Origin: Bacteroidaceae bacterium
GTDB lineage: Bacteria; Bacteroidota; Bacteroidia; Bacteroidales; Bacteroidaceae
Direction: 5' to 3'
Assembly: GCA_024401305.1 (NCBI GenBank)
Contig: JAKSLI010000003.1
Location: forward strand, 1-64,000
Length of the DNA: 64,000 bases
Shown here: positions 49,470-58,497 of the stretch, in pieces
Numbering within the stretch: position 1 is the stretch's first letter
Layout of the letters: every line of letters begins with the position of its first letter
Made by a program: the position numbers and the translations under genes
Notes under the pieces: model-generated
What the model was told of the DNA's origin: nothing
Database searches by the model: none
The model's input: the letters and a program-made list of their open reading frames with translations, nothing else

Positions 49470-51086
49470 ATGAAAGAACAAGATAGCGATTTATACGAAA
49501 AGGCTGTGGCTGGCGATGCTGAGTCACAATACGATTTAGGGTATAGCTATGCTCATGGCGAGGATGTGCCTCAGTCGTACGAGGAGGCTGTGAAATGGTA
49601 TCGCATGGCAGCTGAGCAAGGATATGCTTTTGCACAATGCAATCTGGGGCACTGCTACGAAAATGGCTATGGCGTAGAGCAATCGTTCGAAGAGGCAGCA
49701 AAATGGTATTGCTTGGCGGCTGAGCAAGGTGATAGCATAGCACAATTCAACCTTGCGCTTTGTTATGACAATGGCAACGGAGTTGACCAATCGTTAGAAG
49801 AAGCGGCAAAGTGGTATCAGAAAGCGGCAGAGCAAGGGTACAGCGGTGCACAATATAACTTAGGATGTGCCTATTATGCTGGCGAGGGTGTGCAGCAATC
49901 GTACGACGAAGCCGTGAAGTGGTTACGCAAGGCTGCTGAACAGGAAGATAGTTCCGCACAACTCAAACTCGGGGTTTGCTATTATGATGGCGATGGAGTT
50001 GCTCAGTCGTACAAAGAAGCTACGGAATGGTTCCGAAAATCAGCTGAACAGGGAAATGTTAGTGCTAACTACAACCTCGGGATCTGCTATGACAATGGCT
50101 ATGGCGTGGAACAATCGTACGAGGAGGCAGCCAAGTTTTTTCGTGTAGCAGCAGAACAAGGGCATAGAGATGCACAATATAATATGGGCTGGTACTTTTA
50201 TTCTGGTAAAGGCGTGACACAATCGTACGAAGAAGCTGTAAAATGGTATATGAAAGCTGCAGAACAAGGAGATGCTGATTCTCAATTCGAACTTGCGAAC
50301 TGCTACGACTCAGGCGAAGGTGTGACACAATCGTTTGAGGAGGCAGCGAAATGGTATCGCAAGGCAGCTGAACAAGGTCACGCAAGATCGCAATACAACC
50401 TTGCTGTTGGCTATGCTAATGGCGAGGGTGTACCTCAGTCATACGATGAAGCCGTGAAATGGTATCGAAAAGCTGCTGAACAAGGCCACGCTTTTGCGCA
50501 ATGCAATTTGGGACATTGCTACGACAATGGCTATGGCGTAGAACAATCGTATGAAGAGGCTGCGAAGTGGTATCACAAGGCAGCAGAACAAGGCGACTAC
50601 ATAGCACAATGCAATCTCGGAAATTTATATTACCATGGCACTGGCGTTGCTCTCTCTTTCGAGGAAGCCGTGAAATGGTATCGCATGTCAGCAGAACAAG
50701 ACCACATAAGCGCAATGTACAACCTCGGAAATTGCTATAGGGACGGAGAAGGAGTCGAGCAATCAGACAAGGAGGCTGCAAGATGGTATAGAAAAGCGGC
50801 TGAGCAAGGAGATGACGATTCACAAAACAGCCTTGGATGTTGCTATGAGAAAGGCCTTGGAGTAAGAAAGTCCTATTCAGAAGCGGCTAAATGGTACAGA
50901 AAGGCTGCTGAACAGGGACATGCGATTGCTCAATGTAATCTTGGTCTTTGCTACTATGAGGGTAAGGGTGTAGCCAAGTCATATTCGGAAGCCATGAAAT
51001 GGTTCTTGCTATCTGCAGAGCAAGGTGACACGGATGCCCAGGAAATGCTACGAGAAATAGCGACACCAAACAATAAACCAAGCTAA
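49470..51086 (+). CDS. Sel1-repeat protein with 14 repeats
   Basis: This 538-residue protein consists almost entirely of fourteen 36-residue Sel1 repeats of the form A-Q-x-N-L-G-x-C-Y-x-x-G-x-G-V-x-Q-S-x-E-E-A-x-K-W-Y-x-K-A-A-E-Q-G. No signal peptide or membrane helix is present. Such solenoids are protein-protein adaptors. Repeats 1-2 and 9-10 are nearly identical, pointing to duplication of an 8-repeat block. Copy-number change by recombination is likely. The stop codon lies in a 19-bp direct repeat. Confidence 0.93.
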   Translation: MKEQDSDLYEKAVAGDAESQYDLGYSYAHGEDVPQSYEEAVKWYRMAAEQGYAFAQCNLGHCYENGYGVEQSFEEAAKWYCLAAEQGDSIAQFNLALCYDNGNGVDQSLEEAAKWYQKAAEQGYSGAQYNLGCAYYAGEGVQQSYDEAVKWLRKAAEQEDSSAQLKLGVCYYDGDGVAQSYKEATEWFRKSAEQGNVSANYNLGICYDNGYGVEQSYEEAAKFFRVAAEQGHRDAQYNMGWYFYSGKGVTQSYEEAVKWYMKAAEQGDADSQFELANCYDSGEGVTQSFEEAAKWYRKAAEQGHARSQYNLAVGYANGEGVPQSYDEAVKWYRKAAEQGHAFAQCNLGHCYDNGYGVEQSYEEAAKWYHKAAEQGDYIAQCNLGNLYYHGTGVALSFEEAVKWYRMSAEQDHISAMYNLGNCYRDGEGVEQSDKEAARWYRKAAEQGDDDSQNSLGCCYEKGLGVRKSYSEAAKWYRKAAEQGHAIAQCNLGLCYYEGKGVAKSYSEAMKWFLLSAEQGDTDAQEMLREIATPNNKPS

Positions 51087-51122
51087 CGTGAATTATAATG
51101 CAGAGCTAACGTGAATTATAAT
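51081..51122 (+). repeat. 19-bp direct repeat at the end of the Sel1 gene
   Basis: AGCTAACGTGAATTATAAT occurs at 51081-51099 and 51104-51122 (23-bp period). The first copy contains the stop codon of the Sel1 gene; the second is just before the P1-peptidase start. Confidence 0.75.
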
Positions 51123-51136
51123 ACAAAAGACGCGAG

Positions 51137-52051
51137 ATGAAAGAAATAAAAATTACGGACTTTGAGAATGTCCAGATCGGTCAGGCGGAAGACCAGATTG
51201 GCAAGACAGGTGTGACAGTTTTCTTGCTCGGCAAGGACGGCATGCCAGCTGGTATTGATGTGAGAGGAGGCGGTCCTGCTTCGCGCGAGATTCAGCTTCT
51301 CTCCCCTCTTTCTTCCACAAACATTATACACGCCATAGTGCTTGCCGGAGGTAGTGCCTTCGGACTTGATGCTGCTGGCGGCGTAATGGAATACCTTGAG
51401 GAACAGGGTGTTGGCTTTGATGTTGGCGTGACAAAGGTACCGCTAGTGTGTCAGTCGGACATCTTCGACCTTACCGTTGGCGACTGCAAGGCGCGTCCTA
51501 CGAAAGAGATGGCACGAAAGGCTTGTGAGAGTGCTGGCAACTACCAGGACGGTCAGCATGGCGCAGGAACAGGTGCTACGGTCGGCAAACTGATGGGCAT
51601 GGAAGATTCGATGAAAAGTGGCATCGGCAGCTATGCGGTGCAGGTAGGTGAACTGAAGGTCGGTGCCGTTGTTGTAGTGAATGCTCTTGGCGACATCTAT
51701 GATTGGCATGAGAACCGCAAAATAGCAGGTCTTCATGACCCTAAGACAGGCGAATTCATAGACAGTTCAGAAGTGCTGTACAACCGTATAGAACGTACAG
51801 ACAACAAGTTCGTTGGCAACACGACACTCGCCGTGGTTCTCACAAACGGAAAGTTCAGCAAGTCGGAACTCTGCAAGATAGCATCGATGTCACACAATGG
51901 CTATGCTCGTGCCATCCGCCCTGTCCATACTTCAGCTGATGGCGACAGCATCTACGCCGTATCAACTGGCAGCGTAAATGCTGACACGGATACCGTAGGC
52001 GAACTCGCCGCAATGGTTGTGGCAGAGGCTATCAAGGTGGCTGTTTTATGA
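51137..52051 (+). CDS. P1-family (DmpA-like) aminopeptidase
   Basis: This 304-residue protein has the P1/DmpA fold: VRGGGPASREIQLLSPLSSTNIIHAIVLAGGSAFGLDAAGGV, then HGAGTGATVGK. The autoproteolysis/nucleophile site is in VGNTTLAVVLTNGK (Thr in N-T-T). These Ntn-type peptidases release N-terminal residues or beta-peptides. No signal peptide, so probably cytoplasmic. Substrate unknown. Confidence 0.9.
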   Translation: MKEIKITDFENVQIGQAEDQIGKTGVTVFLLGKDGMPAGIDVRGGGPASREIQLLSPLSSTNIIHAIVLAGGSAFGLDAAGGVMEYLEEQGVGFDVGVTKVPLVCQSDIFDLTVGDCKARPTKEMARKACESAGNYQDGQHGAGTGATVGKLMGMEDSMKSGIGSYAVQVGELKVGAVVVVNALGDIYDWHENRKIAGLHDPKTGEFIDSSEVLYNRIERTDNKFVGNTTLAVVLTNGKFSKSELCKIASMSHNGYARAIRPVHTSADGDSIYAVSTGSVNADTDTVGELAAMVVAEAIKVAVL

Positions 52052-52057
52052 ATTAAT

Positions 52058-52098
52058 GAGTAATGAATTTTGAGTAATGAGTAATGAGTAATGAATTT
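52058..52098 (+). repeat. GAGTAAT tandem repeats
   Basis: GAGTAAT repeats three times in tandem (52072-52092). GAGTAATGAATTT occurs at 52058 and 52086. The repeats run between the P1-peptidase stop and the next gene and supply a false upstream start at 52091. Confidence 0.65.
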
Positions 52099-52120
52099 GA
52101 AAAACTTAAAATATAACAAC

Positions 52121-53617
52121 ATGAAACAATTTCTACTTAACTTCCGATTCCTTGCCATCGCTGCTCTAACCATGATTGCTATGAGCGCATCGGCAAAAGA
52201 GTTCACTTACAACTTCATGAACACACTGCCAAGTGAATGGACTTCCAACCCGGCTCCTCTCGCCTTTGAATCAACTAACAGAGGTTGCCAGTACACTTCG
52301 TCGGCTACGCTTACGCTCAAGGGTGCAAAGAATGTAACAAAGGTTGTCCTCACATGCTCTTCAAACTTAGCAGGAAAGAACACCATAGCTCTCAAAGTTG
52401 GCGGCAAAGCGTATGGCGAGACTGTAACCATGGGCAAAGAGACTAATGTGGAGAAGACCTTCACTGGCTCAGCTTCGGGCGACATCACCATCGACATCAC
52501 TCGCGTTGACAAGTCTGTCTATATATCAAAAATTGTTGTAACAGCAGATGAGATTGGCTCAAATACAGGTGGTGGCGACACTCCTGGCACAGGTACTGGC
52601 GAAGGCGATACGGATCTCGACCCTAACTATACTTACGCAGAACCAACCATCATCACCCCAACAGGCACAATAGGCAGCAATACCGCTTATTCGTTCGTGC
52701 AGAACAATATTCGCGTGGACGTGTCAACAGGTGGCCAGAGTGAGTCGTATTTCGGTTGCAATGCAGGCAACTCAATCACCTTCACTGCTTCAAAGAACAT
52801 CAAGGCTGTGGTTGTGAACGGCTATGTCAAGAAGGAGTTCGAGGCACAATCTACATCAGGTACAATCGCATACGTTGACGCTTCTGAGGATGCCGTGGAA
52901 ACTAACCCTGTCTTGGCTATAACTGATGTTGACAGCAAGACTGTTACAATCACCTGCGAAAAGCAGATGCGCTGCTATTCCGTTGAATTCTACTTTGTTG
53001 AGAACCCTGAGTTAGGCGATGACGATTGGGGCGACGATGAGTTTAATTTCGACTATGAACCTAATGTAGCCACTACGCTCAACATCACTTTCACTGAAAT
53101 GGAAGCTGAGGACTACAGCGAGTATTTCGGTTATGAATATACAGACCTCTATTTCTCAAGCGAGGAATACGAAATGGAAGTGGCAGCTTTCGTTCCATAC
53201 AACGAAGAGACTGTTCTCGCTCCTGGCACTTACGAAATCAACGACAGCTATGAGGTCGGTACAGTCCAAGCTTCTCCGGGTGGCGACGACTACTATGATT
53301 ATCCAACATACATCGCAACTGGCTTCCAATATGACGCGGAAGAGGATGCATGGTATTACACACAGTCTTACTACGTAGTTAGTGGTACACTGACTGTCAG
53401 CAAGGTTAGCAACGGCACAAAGTTCGAGATAAATGGCAAGACTGCCAAGGGCAGCACAGTGAACGCTTCTTATATTCTCCCAGGAAACGCAGACGCTATA
53501 CACAACGCTAAGCAGGAAGAAGCAAAAACTGCTGTTGGCAAGAAGATTCTCAACGGCCGCGTAGTAATAGTAAACAAGGAAAAGGTTTATGATGCTTCAG
53601 GTCGCAGAGTAGAATAG
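52121..53617 (+). CDS. Secreted multi-domain beta-sandwich protein
   Basis: This 498-residue protein has a signal peptide (MKQFLLNFRFLAIAALTMIAMSASA). The first beta-sandwich spans about 25-150 (ATLTLKGAKNVTKVVLTCSSN..GDITIDITRVDKSVYISKIVV). A Gly/Thr/Asp-rich linker follows (GGGDTPGTGTGEGDTD), then a second similar sandwich (about 175-300). An acidic C-terminal region ends VVIVNKEKVYDASGRRVE. That last motif resembles the short tail of the other secreted proteins but ends early. A longer frame from 52091 comes from repeat DNA and is rejected. Function unknown; carbohydrate or ligand binding is possible. Confidence 0.8.
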   Translation: MKQFLLNFRFLAIAALTMIAMSASAKEFTYNFMNTLPSEWTSNPAPLAFESTNRGCQYTSSATLTLKGAKNVTKVVLTCSSNLAGKNTIALKVGGKAYGETVTMGKETNVEKTFTGSASGDITIDITRVDKSVYISKIVVTADEIGSNTGGGDTPGTGTGEGDTDLDPNYTYAEPTIITPTGTIGSNTAYSFVQNNIRVDVSTGGQSESYFGCNAGNSITFTASKNIKAVVVNGYVKKEFEAQSTSGTIAYVDASEDAVETNPVLAITDVDSKTVTITCEKQMRCYSVEFYFVENPELGDDDWGDDEFNFDYEPNVATTLNITFTEMEAEDYSEYFGYEYTDLYFSSEEYEMEVAAFVPYNEETVLAPGTYEINDSYEVGTVQASPGGDDYYDYPTYIATGFQYDAEEDAWYYTQSYYVVSGTLTVSKVSNGTKFEINGKTAKGSTVNASYILPGNADAIHNAKQEEAKTAVGKKILNGRVVIVNKEKVYDASGRRVE

Positions 53618-53647
53618 TTAGCAGTCACTTTGGAAACTACTTTATAC

Positions 53648-53723
53648 TTGTAGGGCGAAGATTTCTGAGCCGCTAAAACCAAATTATATCATCGGTTGCG
53701 GCTCGGAAATCCTCGCCCTACAA
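53648..53723. terminator. Large inverted repeat between convergent genes
   Basis: Arms of 26 bp (53648-53673 and 53698-53723), TTGTAGGGCGA.GATTTC.GAGCCGC type, have only three mismatches. It lies between the ends of the secreted-protein gene and parC, with TTTTT after it. It probably acts as a bidirectional terminator and looks like a dispersed repeat of the GTAGGGGCGG kind also seen at 59556. Confidence 0.75.
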
Positions 53724-53752
53724 TTTTTCCATGTATTCTATATCATCACTAA

Positions 53753-56593
53753 TTACTTGAAATCAGGGTTGTCGAAGAGATTGAGCTGACCTGTCATTTC
53801 GTCGATTATCTGCTGTTCAGACTTATCTGCATCCGGGTCAAGATTCTTCTGTTCTTCTGTCTCTACAGATGTTTCGTCAACATTATCCTCGGAGGTATTA
53901 TTATCGTCGTTTTCGTCCTCTGGTTCCGGGTGGCGAACGGATTCAAGTTGCTCTACATTCACAACGACAGAATTCGTGATTCGTTTGCCCTTTGCCTTGC
54001 TACTCTTTACCATGATGAACTCCTCAGCATCTATCTCAAGAGTTCCTTCATAGTTGTTCGGACCTTGGTATGTAATCTTGAACAAAGGATATGCTTCGTC
54101 GGTGAGTATCAGGAGTTTACTGTTAGGATTATCGCCAATAAGACTCTGATGACGCTTTGAAGCTTCAAGCGGGAAACGCTTCAAGTAAGCATGGTTGTCC
54201 TGGTCAGCATCATGAACAACAGCCGTCCAAATCTTGTCTTTATTATACTTCTCTATGACGAGAATATTGTCCTCAAAGTGGTTGTTGACATCAAACGATG
54301 TGATGTAGAATTCGCCGTTCTTGAGGATAACGAGGATTGAATCCGTATCGTTGAATTCGCCAAGAAGTTCTCCGTGAGTGTCGTAGTTCAAGCGATTAAC
54401 ATCCCTGTCATACCAAACCTTACGACCTCCGAGAGTAGAACGTCCGGCAGACTTGAGCGTGATGCGATTGATAGACTGCTTGGTAAGGATATTGCCCTTT
54501 GCGGTCTTGCCTTTTATAGCCACTTCAGAGAAATCCTTCTCAAAGAATATCTTCTTGATCTTTGGTGCGAAATCGAGAGTTATCTTTATAACTTCAGCCT
54601 CACCATTAGGATTTGCCGTGAAATACTTCACGTAAGAGCCTGGAGTGCCTTGTGTAAGGTCCACCTCACGATCGCGAGCAACAGACAACACGTTGAAGCG
54701 CTTGATGAAGAATGTACCTTTCTTTCCGTCGCGATAGATCATGTTGTAAACTGTACGTGAGTCGTTCTTCTTGAACACCTGCACATGAATGATGTTCTTT
54801 CCTACGAATATCTTCTCGGCTACCTTCACGACCTTCATCTTTCCATTCTTGTAGAAGATGATAATGTCATCAATATCAGAACAGTTGCACACGAAATCGT
54901 CTTTCTTGAGACCTGTTCCGATGAAGCCTTCTGCCTCGTTGATATAGAGCTTCTGGTTGGCTTCAACAACCTTAGACGCTTCGATAGTGTCGAAGTTGCG
55001 TATTTCTGTGAGGCGAGGGTGTTGCGCTCCGTATTTTTCCTTGAGATGAGTGAACCAATCGATGGTTACGCCCACCATATTCTTGAGTTTCTTGTTGATT
55101 TCCTTAATCTCTTTCTGCAGCTTGACAATCTGCTCTTCTGCCTTGTCAGAGTTGAACCTGAGGATTCTCTGCATCTTTATTTCGAGAAGGCGAAGGATGT
55201 CGTCCTTTGTCACCTCGCGAATCATCTTAGGATACCATGGAGTAAGACGGAGGTCGATATGCTCACAAGCTTCGTCGTTGCTGCGTGCTTCCTCAAACTC
55301 CTTGTCCTTATAGATGCGCTCCTCTATGAATATCTTCTCGAGAGAACAGAAATGGAGCTGTTCCTGAAGTTCGTGCTTGCGAATTTCAAGTTCCTTCTTC
55401 AAGAGTGAGAGTGTGAAGTCAACATTCTGCTTCAGAACATCGGAAACGGTCATGAAGCGCGGGTGCTTATCCTCAATAACGCAGCAGTTAGGCGAAATGG
55501 AGAGTTCGCAATCAGTGAAGGCGTAGAGGGCATCAATGGTCTTATCAGAACTGATTCCAGGAGCAAGATGTACGAGAATCTCTACCTCGGCTGCGGTATT
55601 ATCTTCTACCTTACGAGCTTTTACCTTACCTTTCTCAATAGCCTTGAGGATGGTTTCAATGAGCGAAGAAGATGTTTTTCCGAATGGAATCTCACGAATG
55701 GCAAGTGTCTTCTGGTCAACCTTCTCTATCTTTGCACGCACCTTAACAGAGCCGCCACGAAGTCCGTCGTTATATTTCGCAACATCTATGCTACCACCCG
55801 TTGGAAAGTCTGGGTAGAGATTGAACTCTTCGCCATTGAGATATGATACGGCAGCATCACAAAGTTCGTTGAAATTGTGCGGAAGAATCTTTGAAGAAAG
55901 ACCTACGGCAATGCCTTCTGCTCCTTGTGCGAGAAGCAAAGGGAACTTTGCAGGAAGTACGATAGGCTCTTCGTTACGACCATCATAGCTGAGTTTCCAA
56001 TCGGTAGTCTTATTGTTGAAGAGTACTTCGAGAGCAAACTTCGACAAGCGAGCCTCAATGTAACGAGGAGCTGCTGCGCGGTCGCCAGTAAGGATATTTC
56101 CCCAGTTTCCCTGACATTCTACGAGCAAATCCTTCTGTCCCAACTGCACAAGGGCATCACCGATTGAAGCGTCACCGTGAGGGTGAAACTGCATTGTATG
56201 TCCAACGATATTCGCAACCTTATTGAAACGACCGTCGTCCATGCGCTTCATAGAGTGCATGATACGGCGTTGCACAGGCTTCAAACCATCGGCAAGGTGC
56301 GGTACTGCTCGTTCGAGGATAACATAAGAGGCATAATCCAAGAACCAGCTCTGATACATTCCACTCAGATGATGTACTGCGGAAGCGTCAAAGCGGTTGC
56401 TCGTTGGTTTGTAGTCGCTATGATCATCGGAAGATGTTTCAGAAGTTTCATCTGAGGAAGTTTCAGAAGTTTCATCGGAAGAAGTTTCAGAAGTTTCATC
56501 GGAAGAGTTTTCTTCCAAAGATTGCTCTGCTGACTCCAGCTTCTCAGAATCCTCGATAATCTCGTCGTTATTGTTCTTTATCTCGTCACTCAT
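53753..56593 (-). CDS. parC: DNA topoisomerase IV subunit A
   Basis: This 946-residue type IIA topoisomerase subunit has the active-site Tyr178 in AAAPRYIEARLS, preceded by LADGLKPVQRRIMHSM and QFHPHGDASIGDALV. The C-terminal domain lacks a clear GyrA box (QRRGGKG), favouring ParC over GyrA. The first 60 residues are an acidic Ser/Thr-rich extension containing a perfect-like 8-residue tandem repeat, SSDETSET, three times. The C-terminus is also acidic. It would work with a ParE partner encoded elsewhere. Function: chromosome decatenation. Confidence 0.93.
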   Translation of the reverse strand: MSDEIKNNNDEIIEDSEKLESAEQSLEENSSDETSETSSDETSETSSDETSETSSDDHSDYKPTSNRFDASAVHHLSGMYQSWFLDYASYVILERAVPHLADGLKPVQRRIMHSMKRMDDGRFNKVANIVGHTMQFHPHGDASIGDALVQLGQKDLLVECQGNWGNILTGDRAAAPRYIEARLSKFALEVLFNNKTTDWKLSYDGRNEEPIVLPAKFPLLLAQGAEGIAVGLSSKILPHNFNELCDAAVSYLNGEEFNLYPDFPTGGSIDVAKYNDGLRGGSVKVRAKIEKVDQKTLAIREIPFGKTSSSLIETILKAIEKGKVKARKVEDNTAAEVEILVHLAPGISSDKTIDALYAFTDCELSISPNCCVIEDKHPRFMTVSDVLKQNVDFTLSLLKKELEIRKHELQEQLHFCSLEKIFIEERIYKDKEFEEARSNDEACEHIDLRLTPWYPKMIREVTKDDILRLLEIKMQRILRFNSDKAEEQIVKLQKEIKEINKKLKNMVGVTIDWFTHLKEKYGAQHPRLTEIRNFDTIEASKVVEANQKLYINEAEGFIGTGLKKDDFVCNCSDIDDIIIFYKNGKMKVVKVAEKIFVGKNIIHVQVFKKNDSRTVYNMIYRDGKKGTFFIKRFNVLSVARDREVDLTQGTPGSYVKYFTANPNGEAEVIKITLDFAPKIKKIFFEKDFSEVAIKGKTAKGNILTKQSINRITLKSAGRSTLGGRKVWYDRDVNRLNYDTHGELLGEFNDTDSILVILKNGEFYITSFDVNNHFEDNILVIEKYNKDKIWTAVVHDADQDNHAYLKRFPLEASKRHQSLIGDNPNSKLLILTDEAYPLFKITYQGPNNYEGTLEIDAEEFIMVKSSKAKGKRITNSVVVNVEQLESVRHPEPEDENDDNNTSEDNVDETSVETEEQKNLDPDADKSEQQIIDEMTGQLNLFDNPDFK
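56436..56507 (-). repeat. 24-bp tandem repeat in parC
   Basis: Three 24-bp units, starting GTTTCAGAAGTTTCATC on the plus strand, encode SSDETSET in the ParC N-terminal extension. Units 2 and 3 differ by one base. It is in frame and could change copy number by slippage without frameshift. Confidence 0.85.
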
Positions 56594-56666
56594 TGTAAAT
56601 TCGTTTATGTTGCAAAAAGTACGATTTTGGCTATTCGTTTATGTTACATAGAGAAATATTCGGTTG

Positions 56667-56674
56667 CAAAGTTA
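56667..56674 (-). promoter_or_regulatory. -7 box of parC
   Basis: TAACTTTG on the minus strand, about 74 nt before the parC start. Confidence 0.65.
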
Positions 56675-56755
56675 CGAAAATTATTGAGAAAGTTCAAGAG
56701 CAAAGGCAGTTTTCTGCTGATAGTGCCTGCAAAATGACGCATAAACAACAAAAAA

Positions 56756-56785
56756 TCGCCTCAAAAGCATAAGCTTTCAAGGCGA
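56756..56785 (-). terminator. Terminator of the TPR gene
   Basis: On the minus strand TCGCCTTGAAAGC, loop TTAT, GCTTTTGAGGCGA, with two mismatches in the middle, then TTTTTTG. It ends the exbB-to-TPR operon. Confidence 0.8.
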
Positions 56786-56839
56786 AATAATTTATGATTT
56801 GATTAAATAAGTAATTTCAACTTGTTCTAACCTACCCGA

Positions 56840-58240
56840 TTACTTAGCAGGTGTAGCGAGTTCCTTGTAGTAAGCAGCCTTCTGAGCGTTACCAACCTTG
56901 TTGTAGTAAGCAGCGAGCTTCTGAGCAGTTGAAGTGATGAGCAACTGGTGCTTTACAGCGTCTTCTGCCTGAGCAGCCTCGATGAAGCTTTCGTACATTG
57001 GAGCAGCAGCAGCGCCTGTTGGGTCGAGAGCGTCAGCAAGCTTAGCACGCTTGAAGTTGATGTAAAGGAGCTGCTTGCCTGGGAACTTCTCAAGCATTGT
57101 CTTGAATACATCGTCCTGCTTCTTCTGAAGACCAATCTTAGCGTCGCCTTCTGTTGCATCGATAACTTCGTCATACTTACGAGTGAGCGAGAGATAGTCT
57201 GTAAGGTCAGCTTCCTCGAACTTGCTTACATAATCCTCAAGCTGCTGGAGACCCTTGATAGAATCACCCTTACCGTAAGAGATTTCTGAGAGATACTTCA
57301 AAATATCAACCTGGTCTGACTTGAGTTCGAGACTCTTGTTGAGTGCCTTCTCTGCACCTTCCCAATTCTTTATGCCGCAATATGCCTGACCGAGCATCTT
57401 GTAGTCATCAGCGAAGTCAACATATTTCTCGCAAGCGAAAAGACCCTTAGATGCTTCTACTGCTTCAGCATTCTTGTCAAGAGCAGCAAGAGCATACATC
57501 TTGTAACGGTTACAAGTTACGTCCTGTGGGTACTTTGAAAGAGCTTTTGTAGATACATCAACGCAGTCCTGAAGCATACCAGCATACTTCTTGAAGCGGT
57601 AGAGTGTATAAACATAGCGTGGGTAGTCTTCCTCACGGAACTTATTGAGATCTTCCTTCTTGTAACGGTCGAGAGCGCTTGACCATGCGTTAGTGTTACC
57701 AGCGATAGCAGCATCGTAGTAGAAACCAGCAGCTACAGCCTTTGCAGGATAGTTAGGGTCGATGTTAGCAAGGTCAGCAAGAGCTTCCTCAGCTGCCTTT
57801 GGGTTAGCCTTACGGTAAACACCAGCTACCTTCTCGTAAGCCTTTGCATTCTTGTCATCGTTAAGTCTTGCACGCTCATACCAACCAGCAGCAGTACCTG
57901 GGTCGCCATCGATGTAGCGGAGGTCACCGAGGATGATGAATGGCTCGCAGAGAGTAAGCTTCTTCTTCTCAATGATAGTAATAGCCTTTTCTGCATAGAG
58001 GCGGCTGTTGAGAGTGTCATCATACTGATAGAAGAGCTTTGAGATCTTTGTGAGAGCTGCAGGATCCTTCTTGTAGAGCTTGTCCAATGCCTTGAGCTCG
58101 TTCTTGTAAGCAGCAGCATTGCCTTCAGCAGACTTTATAACCTTCTCGAAGTTAGCGAGATCTGTAGTGATGTCCTGTGCATTAGCAGCAGAACAAATAG
58201 CTAGCATAGCGCCAGCAGCAAAATATTTAAGTGCTTTCAT
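56840..58240 (-). CDS. Secreted TPR-repeat protein at the end of the TonB operon
   Basis: This 466-residue protein has a signal peptide (MKALKYFAAGAMLAICSAANA). Multiple tetratricopeptide-like helical repeats run through residues about 30-455 (AKAYEKVAGVYRKANPKAAE, EEDYPRYVYTLYRFKKYAGML, EKALNKSLELKSDQVDILKYLSE). It is probably periplasmic. The gene order exbB-exbD-exbD-tonB-pstS-like-TPR is a conserved Bacteroidetes arrangement, and the protein probably supports the TonB complex; its exact role is unknown. Confidence 0.85.
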   Translation of the reverse strand: MKALKYFAAGAMLAICSAANAQDITTDLANFEKVIKSAEGNAAAYKNELKALDKLYKKDPAALTKISKLFYQYDDTLNSRLYAEKAITIIEKKKLTLCEPFIILGDLRYIDGDPGTAAGWYERARLNDDKNAKAYEKVAGVYRKANPKAAEEALADLANIDPNYPAKAVAAGFYYDAAIAGNTNAWSSALDRYKKEDLNKFREEDYPRYVYTLYRFKKYAGMLQDCVDVSTKALSKYPQDVTCNRYKMYALAALDKNAEAVEASKGLFACEKYVDFADDYKMLGQAYCGIKNWEGAEKALNKSLELKSDQVDILKYLSEISYGKGDSIKGLQQLEDYVSKFEEADLTDYLSLTRKYDEVIDATEGDAKIGLQKKQDDVFKTMLEKFPGKQLLYINFKRAKLADALDPTGAAAAPMYESFIEAAQAEDAVKHQLLITSTAQKLAAYYNKVGNAQKAAYYKELATPAK

Positions 58241-58391
58241 AATCTTTGATATTGATTTTTGTTACTTACTGTGTTGATGATGAAGATTTTCGATTCCTTT
58301 TCTGTTTGTTGTTAATTGAGTTTTAGGTTAAACATTGTTTTGCTAATTCTGTTTGCTGTATTGCTTGCTTTTACTTTTTGATACGCAATTC

Positions 58392-58448
58392 AACAAATTG
58401 TAAATTCTGTTTTTAGTTAAAATACCATAAAGAAATAAACAATTTGTT
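58392..58448. repeat. Inverted repeat between pstS-like and TPR genes
   Basis: AACAAATTGT (58392-58401) and ACAATTTGTT (58439-58448) are perfect complements 37 nt apart in a 257-bp AT-rich gap. It may be an intercistronic structure. No clear promoter was seen in the gap. Confidence 0.45.
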
Positions 58449-58497
58449 AACAGCTCATCGAGATGATCCAGTCAATGAAACCTTAACTACTCAGAAC

